NCBI RefSeq assembly: GCF_009730915.1
Contig: NC_052489.1
Span: 26,777,916-26,841,915 of the forward strand
Reading direction: 5' to 3'
Origin: Dioscorea cayenensis subsp. rotundata
Lineage: Eukaryota > Streptophyta > Magnoliopsida > Dioscoreales > Dioscoreaceae
DNA: 64,000 nucleotides
Shown here: one piece after another, positions 28,644-38,935 of the stretch
How positions within the stretch are numbered: position 1 is the first letter of the stretch
How the letters are laid out: each line of letters opens with the position of its first letter
The notes under the pieces: model-generated
Databases searched by the model: none
What the model was told of the DNA's origin: nothing
Seen by the model: only the letters and a program-made list of their open reading frames with translations
Program-made: the position numbers and the translations under genes

Positions 28644-29079
28644 CATGCATGCAAATTCTTAATTACTATTCCATCAAAAACTCGCTCATTTATGCTTCAT
28701 GTTGTAGCATTTGAGCTTTAAATAATTTGTTTATTGAACAATATATAGCTTGTAAATTTTCTATTAATTTAGCTTCTTCTTGAAATCTTCGGTTCTTATG
28801 CAATTTATTATTATTATTATTAAAAAAAAATACAGGCCAAACAAACTTGTGGATTGGAATTAATTGAAAAAAATTTAAATTAAATATTTAGGTAATTTAA
28901 TGTGGACTTGAAATATTTGGGCCGAAAGGAAAGCCTATTGTTATGTTGTTGGGTTAAGTTGGGCCGGCCCATGTAGAGCCCATTTAAGACTTTGGGCGGA
29001 CTTCGCTTGACTTCATGAAGAGTTCGTGAAGTGAAGTTCGGAACCTTGTTTTCTTCAATCGAGATCTCACTGCTCAGCA
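28644..29079. other. JAZ 3' region and translocator promoter
   Basis: No gene seen. It holds the JAZ 3' UTR, a TTA run near 28808 and GGGCC words (28920-28980, including TTGGGCCGGCCCATG) typical of plant housekeeping promoters just upstream of the translocator start. Confidence 0.5.
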
Positions 29080-31430
29080 ATGGCGGATCGGAGCGGGAGG
29101 TCGAAGGAGGGCTTTGTGACCTATGGCTATATCCTCATCTATATCGTCCCTCTCCAGTGGCCAGATCTTCTTCAATAAGGTTTGTTTTAGTTTCCTCTGC
29201 GTCTCAATAATCGATTCGGTTTTGGGTTTCTCGCATTTTCATTTGAATTTGATCGGCAGTGGATTTAGTATGAATGGTGAATTGATTTTGGTTGATGTGC
29301 AACTGAGAGTATGTTTGGACTGAGGGGAATAGAGGAGAAGAGATTGAGACAAGAGGGGATTTTGTTTTCTTGTGTTCTCTCTCTTCTTTTGAACGATTGG
29401 ACTTGTATATGTTGACAAGATTCTTGTTGTTTTTGGATTTTTGTTCTGTTTTGATGTAATGCAGTGGGTTTTGTCATCCAAAGATTTCAACTTTCCCTAC
29501 CCACTTGGTTTGACGTTGCTGCATATGTTGTTTTCGTCTGTTCTGTGCTTTGTGCTCACCAAAGTCTTTAAGGTATCGTTTCCTCTCATTTTTAATGCTT
29601 CAGTGAACCATAAATTTTGATTCTTGTCGAATGTATATTCACTTCTGTAGATGTTGTTCCTTCTGTAGTATAAATCCTGGTTTTGAATTTCTTAGTGTCA
29701 TCATCATTATTGTTATCAATTTTTCAGATTATCAAAATTGAGGATGGAATGACACCAGAAATGTAAGTTTCCCCATAACCTCTGTGTGAAGTGATAATAT
29801 TACCATTTATATGCTCATCTAAATGCTTATTATACTAGAGAAACAGGCTTTGGTTAAAGTAGGAGTTCTCTTTAACTTATTGACTTGAGTTTTCATGCTC
29901 TATTCGTTGAGTGAACTTATATTTCACCAAGTCCCTTCTTGAGTTATGTATAAAATTCCATGCCACAAGCATTAGATGTGTGCTGCAGCTAATGAAAACA
30001 AATATAAGGCATGACATGAGGTATGTTTGGTCTGCTTAAACTGCTCTGCCGAATTATATTTATTTTAGGTCCTCTTTAATGTGCTCCAGCTTTAAGGTGG
30101 AAAATATGTTGTTGTGATCTATAAAACGTTGATAATTTGTGAGATTGAAAGCTGGTTCTTGCTTAACTAGTTTGTGATTGAATATTACGTGTGCTTTCTT
30201 CTCATGTTGTGAGCTTTTTGGAAATATGAGCGTTGTTCAGATATGCCACATCAGTGATTCCTATTGGTGCAATGTTCGCAATGACCCTCTGGTTGGGCAA
30301 TAGCGCGTACCTCTACATATCTGTGGCATTTGCACAGATGTTGAAAGCTATTAGTGAGTCATAGCTACTTGACCATATTTTGACTAAAATCTCTGAATTT
30401 AATTGATCTGCAGATCCCTCCTTCATTTAATAATTAACAAGCAACATTTTCTGAAATTCTGTTGACAACTGCAGTGCCAGTAGCTGTCTTTATTCTTGGA
30501 ACATTAGTTGGCCTTGAAGTTATGAGCTGTAGAATGCTACTTATCATGTCTGTCATAAGTTTTGGGGTTATTGTGGCTTCCTATGGGGAAGTAAGCGTTA
30601 GTTGGGTTGGAGTGGTTTACCAGATGGGTGGAGTCGTTGGTGAAGCTTTAAGACTGATCTTCATGGAAATCTTTGTGAAAAGAAAAGGTGTTCGCCTGAA
30701 CTCGTTGTCAGTCATGTACTATGTTAGCCCATGCAGGTGCACAAATGCTATCAATACTTATTTGTATATTGTATGTTTTACCCAGCTTCTTGTAGGCTTA
30801 TTCAATGTTTCTTTGCTGCAGTGCACTGTGTCTGTTTATTCCATGGATCTTCCTAGAGAAGTCAAAAATGGATTCTGCTGGCACTTGGAATTTCCCTCCT
30901 CTTATCTTGGCACTCAACTGTCTCTGCACTTTTGCTCTCAATCTGTCTGTTTTTCTTGTCATCTCAAATACAAGCGCACTCACTATTCGAGTTGCTGGAG
31001 TTGTCAGGGATTGGGTAGTAGTTCTCCTGTCTGCTTTACTGTTTGCTGATACAAAGCTTACGGTTATAAACCTTGTTGGTTATGGCATTGGTAAGCTTCA
31101 GTAACCTGATGTCAGGTCACTCTTCTTAGCTATCGATCCATATATATATATATATATATGACATTTCGTTTTGTTTTAGCCAGTAAAGAGGTTCTTGAAA
31201 GTGAATGCTGCATCAATTTGTTGTGCCTACTCTTACCTTGCATCACACATCCTGCTTATTGAACTCTTTGTGAATCTCCAGCCATTGTAGGGGTGGTGGC
31301 ATACAACAATCACAAACTAAAAAAGGAGGCCTCCCGGACAAGCACAGAAGAAAGTGCAAATGCTGAGAACCAAGAGAAATCACAAGAAGAAGTCAGTTTG
31401 ATCCCGGTTTCAACCAGGGAAAGCACATAG
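29080..31430 (+). CDS. Sugar-phosphate/phosphate translocator (At3g14410-like), N-terminal frameshift
   Basis: Seven exons: 29080-29179, 29465-29572, 29728-29762, 30241-30353, 30475-30736, 30822-31090 and 31282-31430. Exons 2-7 are in frame and match plant nucleotide-sugar/triose-phosphate-type carriers almost throughout ([72 protein letters not shown]), with about ten membrane spans in the drug/metabolite transporter fold. The family start [20 protein letters not shown] at 29080 is in a different frame from [11 protein letters not shown] at the end of exon 1: one extra base near 29138-29140 separates them. Starting at the in-frame ATG at 29123 gives an intact 330-aa product with an altered first membrane segment. 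Substrate and membrane (probably Golgi or another endomembrane) are not known. Confidence 0.85.
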
Positions 31431-32402
31431 GCATCATGAAAATCTCAATAGTGAAGCTGCTTCCCATTCTTTAGGTGTCTTGATGCGGTGTTATTTATTA
31501 TTTCAATGCGTTCATCGCCGCCATATTCTCCTGCCGTAGTTTTGTGACAAGAAGCCTATTCCAAGTATTTGAAGAGGAGGTTCTTAACTCTACTAACAAC
31601 AAATGTGGCCTGTTCTGTATTTCTTCTTCACAGATTAAGAATATTAAACCTGTACAAACAAAACCAGATAATTTATGACCTTTTATGTCATCAATTAAAC
31701 TCAACTATTTTGTTCTACATTTCAAAGTTTTTTGTTTCTTGAATGCCATGTTCCAAGTTTCCTGCCATTTCAAGGTGACTAAGACTGACTCTAAATGTAG
31801 GAAAAGATGAAAACTTTAAATCTACGGACATATTCTGTTTCTGCAGAGAAGAAGAACAACATCATAAGTCTCTCTGCTTGCGGTGCTGCAGCAACAGCAG
31901 CAGAATTTTGCAGCTTTGCAGGAAAACTCTGCAGTCATTTGGTCAATGGTCATGCTTTTCTCTGTATGAAGATTATGCTCCTACACCTTTCCCCTAACAC
32001 CCCCACATTCTTATATAAAATATTTTAATATATATATATATAAATATAGAATGAGAGGACAAGCACCCAAAAACGTGACTCTCTTTCTAACTCCCTTGCC
32101 CAACTGCTCTCTGTTCTCGTCTCACGTCAACGACAGTTAATTGGACCGCCTGCCAGTTTTACGTATGCACCATGACGTGCCAATATGGACTCTTTTTTTC
32201 TTCTTTTTGCTTCTTTCTCTGATATAAATAAATAAATAAATAAATAAATAAAACTATGGATCTTCATTGTTCATCCCATGCATATCTTTCAAATTCACAT
32301 AAAAAAGGAACTGTTTTCATTCAATACAACAAAGTTAAAAAAAAAAAAAGAGTTAAAACAAAGACTACATTGTTATATATCTCTATATATCATCCTTAAT
32401 TT
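31431..32402. other. Intergenic spacer between convergent genes
   Basis: Holds the translocator 3' UTR, a TA run near 32030, an ATAA repeat near 32228-32252 and a poly-A block near 32340. Small ORFs here have no recognisable relatives. Confidence 0.5.
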
Positions 32403-32813
32403 TCAAAGCCAAAGTGCACCAGCTTGCTTGAGAAGAGGAACAAGAGTTCCATTAATATGGCAAGACATGACCTTCTCCAACCCACCAAGCAGCTTCCCAC
32501 CAACAAACACCACCGGAACGACGGCACCACCTCCGGCGCCGGCGTTGGACGTGGTCATCAACAACTGAAACAACACTGCTTGTATCTCATCCCCACCACT
32601 CTCCAAATCAAGCTCATAAACAGTAGGACCAACTCCAAGCCCAAACAACAGCCTCTTCACCACATGACACATGCAACACCCACTCAAACTAAACACCACC
32701 ACTGCATTCCCACTTGCCATTCTCCTCACTCTCTCATACCTTCTTCTCTGCAACTCCATCTCCATCATCTCCATCTCCATCTCTTCATTCTCCTCCATCT
32801 CCACCATCCTCAT
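32403..32813 (-). CDS. CC-type (ROXY-class) glutaredoxin
   Basis: Single exon, 136 aa from the chosen ATG at 32813; an in-frame ATG at 32846 would add 11 residues. I prefer the downstream start because a TATA-like element at 32863-32873 would place transcription near 32840. The N-terminus is very rich in Met and Glu (EMEMEMMEMELQRRRYERV). The thioredoxin-fold core has VVVFSLSGCCMCHVVKRL with the CCMC active site of plant CC-type glutaredoxins, then PTVYELD, VVPVVFVGGKLLGG and the ending LVPLLKQAGALWL. The C-terminal ALWL motif is needed in this class for contact with TGA transcription factors. It likely acts in nucleus and cytosol in development or stress signalling. A GGA-rich loop replaces part of the usual linker. 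Confidence 0.93.
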   Translation of the reverse strand: MRMVEMEENEEMEMEMMEMELQRRRYERVRRMASGNAVVVFSLSGCCMCHVVKRLLFGLGVGPTVYELDLESGGDEIQAVLFQLLMTTSNAGAGGGAVVPVVFVGGKLLGGLEKVMSCHINGTLVPLLKQAGALWL

Positions 32814-32862
32814 CTCCTTCTGATCAGTTCTCACACAATAATGCATATGATGTGGTGGTGGT

Positions 32863-32873
32863 CTTTATATATA
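32863..32873 (-). promoter_or_regulatory. TATA box of the glutaredoxin gene
   Basis: TATATATAAAG on the minus strand lies about 50-60 bp upstream of the ATG at 32813. Confidence 0.5.
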
Positions 32874-33256
32874 TTGAGCTTTTTCTCTTCAGGCTTATTG
32901 TGTTTCAGTAACCCGGCAAGCTCTGACCAACCAACCTCCAAAAAACCACTTTTTGCTATAAAAAGAAGGATGTGTATAATATAATGAAAAGAGATGTGTG
33001 TGTAGAGAGAGATAGAGAGACAGGCCGACAAGTAACGTCCTGCAGCGCCGCCGTTGGATCCTTGGGCTTTGGACCATCATGTCTTGGTCTTGCCGTACAA
33101 GGACACAAGGTTTAAGAGTCTGGATGTATGATTAGGTGTGTTGAATAACTCCTTTAATGGAGGTTTGCATGCATGGATTCTTAGTGTAAGAGTTATTATT
33201 ACTAAGTAAATGGAAAGAGAGTTTGAGTCATGGTCAAAGTAAAAGTAAAAGAATGA

Positions 33257-33293
<37 letters not shown>

Positions 33294-34036
33294 TGCTTCT
33301 TCTGTTTATCTTCTCTCTCTCTCTGTCTCTCTGTGTCTGTGTAGAACTTTCATGGCGTAGAGGTTGGATGTGTGAGTACATGCAGTTGGTCTTGTCCATC
33401 AAAGTGATGTGTCTGAAGATATTAATTATGCATGGAAGTTCATGTTCTTTGTCTTGTATAACTTGGGATCATGAGCTCTGATTTGATTATAAATGTTTCT
33501 TGTTTTATTATTATTTCAATTTAGATTTTTACCAATTTAATAGCATGAGTTTTATTTGAGATTCAAACAAACACAAGGAATAAGTTTCCAAGCTTGTAAT
33601 CACAGCCATTTTTTTAAAAACAATTTTTTTGTACTGTTAAAAAAAAAAACTTTCATCTCAAGTTTTTTTGAATATTAAAATTCTGAGATAGAATATTTAT
33701 AAAATAATTATCTCTGCCATCGATAGTTAGTACTTTATTCCTCTTTTTATTTAAAATTTGGTCAATTTTAAAGGTGATCAACCATGATGCTTGGTGGTTG
33801 CTTCTTTTCATTTTTTAAACTCAAAATAAAACCCATGTACTACTAAAAATATTTTATTAAGAATTTTTTTTTCTTATGGTTTATCTATTTTTTTAAAAAA
33901 ATCTTAAGAAAATATATTTTAAAAAATACCATAAAACATATTTATCTATTTTTTTATTATAATTTATCTATTTTTTATTATATCATATATATATATATAT
34001 ATATATATAATGGAGGGAGACTTGAGCATTGTATGA
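32874..34036. other. Intergenic: glutaredoxin and PPR upstream regions
   Basis: The two genes are divergent. A GA microsatellite lies at 33262-33288 and a CT tract at 33311-33330. The stretch 33490-34010 is very AT-rich, ending in a TA run at about 33985-34008 just before the PPR ORF. No gene is supported. Confidence 0.5.
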
Positions 34037-36172
34037 ATGATGGTGGTTGGTTTAGCCAACCGTTTTTCAAAAATAAAACGGTTTCCCGCGAAATCGCGGG
34101 AAATGAGCTCCATTCTCTCCATGCTGAAACTCTGCAACAGCGCCCAAGTCCTCAGCCAAATCCACACGAGATTCATCATCCATGGCGTCGACCAGAACCC
34201 ATCCCTCTCCTCCCTCCTCATTGACCGCTACTCCCACTTCTCCCGCCTCGACCTCTCCCTCAAACTATTCCAATCCCTCTCCACTCCACATTCTCTCGCA
34301 TACCACGCCATTCTCCGAAACCTTTGCATCAATGGTGAATTTCATCGAGTTCTTGTGGTTTATCGCCAAATGTTGGCGCAATCTCTTCTCCCGGATGAGT
34401 ATGTGTCCGTGTTGGTTGTTCGAGCTTGTGTGGATGTTTCTTTGTGTTTTTCTGTTTGCTTGCAAGTTCATTGTCATCTGTTGAAGTTTGGGCTTGATTG
34501 TTTTGCTTCGGTGGGTAATGCTTTGGTGGCGATGTATGGGAATGTTTGTGAGATTGGTGATGCCCGGAGAATGTTTGAGGTTATGCCTAGCAGAAATTTG
34601 CCATCTTGGAATGCGATTATTTTGGCAGTTGGTGAGTCTGGTGATTTTATGGAGAGTTTTAGGCTGTTTAAGAGGATGAGGTTTGAAGGTTTTGAGCCTG
34701 ACTTTGTTAGTATTGCTGGTGTTTTGAGATTGTGTGTGGATTTGAACTCTTTAGAAACGGGAAGGTTGGTTCATTTGTTGGTCATTTTGAGCAACTTGAG
34801 TGGAGATTTATCGGTTAATACTGCTCTATTGATGATGTACTGCAAGCTTGGTGATTTGAAGATGGCAAGACGATTGTTTGATTGGATGGAGGAGAAAGAC
34901 TGTGCGGTTTGGAATATACTGATGTCAGGCTATTCAAAGAATGGATATCCGGGTTTGGCCTTGGAACTGTTGGTAGATATGGGGAAATCTGGGGTTAGAA
35001 TGGATTTATTCACAGCTATTGCTTCTATTGCTGCGGTCACAGAATTGAAATCTCTAAGATACGCTAAAGAGATCCATGGTCATGTGATCAGAAATGGGTC
35101 AGATTATCAGGTCTCGGTGCACAACTCTCTTATAGAAATGTATTGCAAATGCTGGAGTCCGGAGATTGCCAGCAGGATATTTGACTCCTTAGGAAACAGG
35201 TCTGCTGTTTCATGGAGTTCAATGATAAAAGGCTATATTAATAATGGGTATAGTTCCAAGGCTCTGCTACTCTTTAATGAAATGAAGAAGAATGGAGTCA
35301 GACCAGATGCCATAACATTGATCAATGTATTGCCAGCATTTGTGAATTCAGCTGCCTTCGAGCAAGTTAAAAACATTCATGGCTGCTCTATGAAACAGGG
35401 TCTAAACACAAGTGTTTCTTTTATGACTGCCCTCTTGGTCAGCTATGCAAAATGTGGCTGCATAGAGATGGCACAAAAGATTTTTGATGAGGAAGAGATT
35501 GATCGTAGGGATGTAGTATTATGGAACTCAATGATCGGTGCTTATTCTAAACATGGCTGTTGGGATCAATGCTTCAAACTTTATTGTCAAATGAGGAATT
35601 TGGCACTGAAACCAGATCTTGTAACATTTCTTGGGTTACTAACTGCTTGTGTCAACTCTGGCCAAGTAAAAGAGGGAAAGGAGTGTTTCAGTGACATGGT
35701 TGAAATCTATGGCTACCAACCTGACCAAGAGCATTATGCTTCAATGGTGGACCTTTTAGGACGCTCTGGGAGTCTTGATGAAGCAAAAAAACTTATAGAG
35801 AAAATGCCAATGAAGCCAGATGTAAGAGTATGGGGGCCTTTATTAAGTGCATGTAAATTACACTCAGAGACTGAGCTTGCTGAATTTGCAGCAGAAAAGA
35901 TCATTTCCATGGAACCTCATAATGCAGGAAATTATGTTTTGCTGTCCAATATTTATGCTGCGGCAGGGAAATGGGATGATGTTGCTAGGATGAGACGCTT
36001 TCTCAGAGGTGGAGGCTTGAAGAAAACTCCTGGAATCAGCTGGCTTGACATAAATGGTCAGGTACATGAGTTCCGTGTGTTTGACCACTCTCATCCAGAG
36101 GCAGAAGATATATATACAATGTTAAGAATTTTGGGACAGGAAATCAAGCCTGAGAACAATCAGCCGTATTAG
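34037..36172 (+). CDS. PLS-class PPR protein with E-type C-terminus
   Basis: Intronless ORF of 711 aa. The N-terminus is basic (RFSKIKRFPAKSRE) and may be a mitochondrial or plastid targeting peptide; an ATG at 34103 (MSSILSMLKLCNSAQ) is an alternative start. Repeats of about 31-36 residues run over residues 70-600, for example DEYVSVLVVRACVD, VGNALVAMYGN, PSWNAIILAVG, AVWNILMSGYSKNG, VSWSSMIKGYINNG, VLWNSMIGAYSKHG. It ends with E/E+ type motifs (GPLLSACKLHSE, NYVLLSNIYAAAGKWDDVAR, KKTPGISWLDINGQVHEF) and has no DYW deaminase domain. Such proteins guide C-to-U editing of specific organelle RNAs with a partner deaminase; the target cannot be told from this view. Confidence 0.92.
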   Translation: MMVVGLANRFSKIKRFPAKSREMSSILSMLKLCNSAQVLSQIHTRFIIHGVDQNPSLSSLLIDRYSHFSRLDLSLKLFQSLSTPHSLAYHAILRNLCINGEFHRVLVVYRQMLAQSLLPDEYVSVLVVRACVDVSLCFSVCLQVHCHLLKFGLDCFASVGNALVAMYGNVCEIGDARRMFEVMPSRNLPSWNAIILAVGESGDFMESFRLFKRMRFEGFEPDFVSIAGVLRLCVDLNSLETGRLVHLLVILSNLSGDLSVNTALLMMYCKLGDLKMARRLFDWMEEKDCAVWNILMSGYSKNGYPGLALELLVDMGKSGVRMDLFTAIASIAAVTELKSLRYAKEIHGHVIRNGSDYQVSVHNSLIEMYCKCWSPEIASRIFDSLGNRSAVSWSSMIKGYINNGYSSKALLLFNEMKKNGVRPDAITLINVLPAFVNSAAFEQVKNIHGCSMKQGLNTSVSFMTALLVSYAKCGCIEMAQKIFDEEEIDRRDVVLWNSMIGAYSKHGCWDQCFKLYCQMRNLALKPDLVTFLGLLTACVNSGQVKEGKECFSDMVEIYGYQPDQEHYASMVDLLGRSGSLDEAKKLIEKMPMKPDVRVWGPLLSACKLHSETELAEFAAEKIISMEPHNAGNYVLLSNIYAAAGKWDDVARMRRFLRGGGLKKTPGISWLDINGQVHEFRVFDHSHPEAEDIYTMLRILGQEIKPENNQPY

Positions 36173-38935
36173 AGGTCAGCAGGTTAATCTTCATTTTTTC
36201 TTTTCATTGCGGCATTTGAAACCTTGCATTTCACTTTCTCCTCTCTTGAAATTGATGGTTTGATAGATTCCAGGGGCAGAGCCATGACACTTGTGAGCAA
36301 TGCCATGGCGTCTTATTCGTATAAAATCCTCAATACTTAAAATATCATCAGTTGAGAACATCATATAATACAGAACATGTTCTTGCTCTGAGTTCAGGAT
36401 GATACATGAAAAAAGGAGTGCCAGTCTTGTTGCTCTCCACATTTCTTGAAAGTTGAAGGTAATCAAAACTTACCTCTAAATAATTTGGTGCCGAATGACT
36501 TAGCTGGTATTGTTTCTGCAGTTTTTGTTCAATTATTATGTGATCATAAAATTATAATCAACTCTAGCATTGTCCTTATTATCTATGACCAGGTTCATCA
36601 ACACAAGGCTTCAATGGTCTCAAATTTTATCGGTACTGCTTCTGCTGTGTGTGCTTTTACTCGTCACTTAAGCCAAAGTAACTGCAGCCTGCAGGTACTC
36701 ATAACTTCTGAACATCTACCAACTGTTTCTGCCATGCTTCCTGATAAGAAAATAACACAACACATGCTTGTTTCTTGGCACTGTAAATTATTGTTAGAGA
36801 CCTCCAGCCTGTCTTCCTATTAGAACATGCCACCTTATTGATCATTGTCATGCAACATAACCAAAATTTTGTGGCATTTTCATGACACTTCACTCATTGT
36901 ACCTACATGGGTCCCCTGACAATTTACTTGTCTGAATATGTCTGTTCTTTCCTGTCAAACCATTGACACATGTTACATTGCTTTAATTAATTTTTTTAGA
37001 TCCACAAATTGCATTTCCAATATATGATGCATCATCATTCATTAACCCGTTTATTGTTAATTTATATCATTTGTCCCCTTCTTCAACTTGTATTGATGAT
37101 TCAAAGTTCAAACAATAGGATATGTTTACAAGGTGCAATACTAAAACATCAGATAAGATGCAAGTGTATATCTTGAAGTAGCATTGTTTCATTGGTTAGT
37201 TGTTACTTTCAAGTTATTTATCAGTTTGCTTTTTAGAGTGAACGTCATTTGACTCATTTCTATAAATTGAAGCCTTTCTTTTTAATTAATTAATACGCGG
37301 GAGACTGGAAAAGGGACCATTAACTGCTAGTGAGAATCCAACGGTTGTTGTCAACTCAGTGAACAGTTGCATATTAATCCGACGGCTGTAACCATTACAA
37401 GTCTATTTGGGAGTTTCTTTTTCATTTTACTTTACGTATAAGACATGAGTTTCCTACCACGAAATCCATACCATTTCTCAAAACATATCTCTGCCGTTCG
37501 TCTGTTGCGGGCCCCAGCGTTGGATGGCCATGATTAAGTTTTGGTTTTAAAATTTTGGTTTTTGCCTGGTGGACATGACGCTTGGTTCTCTTCCAGCTTT
37601 TCCTCATGTTTGTGCTAATGTCACCCTCCGGTGAGTATTACCGGGCTTTGGTTTCTCTAACATATAATAATATTTTAAAAGATAAAATTCTCTTTGGAAC
37701 ATGTCTTATTTCATTCACCCATAATTCTAAAATTTTTATTTTGTCACTTTTAATATTGCAGTTCATTTTTGTAATAGATAATGAATATTATGTGTTGTGG
37801 TTTGATGATTGGATTTTTATATTTCTAAGAATGAGCGATAGCTATTTTTACTGAATAGATTTTTCGAATAGGTTTTTTGACTTGTCATCTACGTCATTAT
37901 TTTAATCTAAACTTTAAATTTAAATCTTAAAATCTTTAAATTTTTAAAATTAAAAAAAATTATAATATCATATAACCTTAAATAATAAATACTAAACCCT
38001 AAATCCTAAATCATATGCACTTAATTTGTTTTTGTGATTTACATTTTAGGGTTTAGAGAGTTTCAATTTTTTAATCATTTACATTTAAAAATTTAAATTT
38101 AAGATTTAATTAATAAAAAAAAATTATTTTAAAACATAGATAAAAAAATAATTATGTAAATGCCTTCGGCAAAACTATTCGGTAAAAATATCATTAAAAT
38201 TTTATTAATATATAGTTAGGGTAAGATTGAGCAAGATAGGGTAGATAGAAATAAAAACTGAATATGAGTAAAAAAAAAAAAATTAGTTTATATTTTATCT
38301 TATATTTTATGTGCATGAAATGAACTATGTTTTTTTTTTAAAATAAATTTTTTAGATTGAAGCCAAATATCAATATGATAAGGTTATTATATTTTATTTG
38401 CTCACCAAATATAAGATAAAATTATGATATAATAACTTATCATAACCATATCCATATATTACATTTTTTTTAATTTTATAAATGCTAATTATTTTAACTT
38501 ATAAATTTTTTAAAAAATAATTTTTAAAATAAAAATAAGTTTTTTTCATTATTTGATAATATTCGGAGGTGGAGGTAATCTCACCGGGGATGAGCGTTTC
38601 AATCCACCAGAGCTTAGAAAAGAGGATGGGAAGAGTGCTGTCTAAAAAGAGAGCTGTTTCCAAAATCCAAACTTTCCAGGGAACGCTTGCTGGGATTGCT
38701 TGAATCTTGAATCCAGTTCCGGCATTGTTTCTCCGGTGAGCTTCCACTCCTCCCAATCTGCGAGCTGGTATAGGGATTCCTTTTGGATCTCCCCGCATGA
38801 GCTGGTTCGTCAATCTGGGGCAGAACTCCAATTCCAATCACTTCATCACTTGCCTTTTGATCTTCATCCTTCATTACTCCCCCCAGCTACTCTCTTCCGT
38901 ATTGAATCCTTGGAATCGTTGGAGCGGCAATTGTC
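36173..38935. other. Intergenic: PPR 3' region and PAO upstream region
   Basis: No supported gene. A 125-codon ORF at 36446-36823 has no recognisable relatives and probably lies in downstream non-coding DNA. The stretch 37640-38560 is very AT-rich. DNA becomes GC-richer at 38570-38935 and should be the promoter and 5' UTR of the polyamine oxidase. Confidence 0.5.

Noticed and set aside
32424-32984. 186-codon ORF antisense to the glutaredoxin gene
   Set aside because: Low-complexity His/Ser/Pro shadow of the Met/Glu-rich glutaredoxin coding strand.
36446-36823. 125-codon ORF downstream of the PLS PPR gene
   Set aside because: No recognisable domain, poor codon character and AT-rich context; more likely non-coding DNA.
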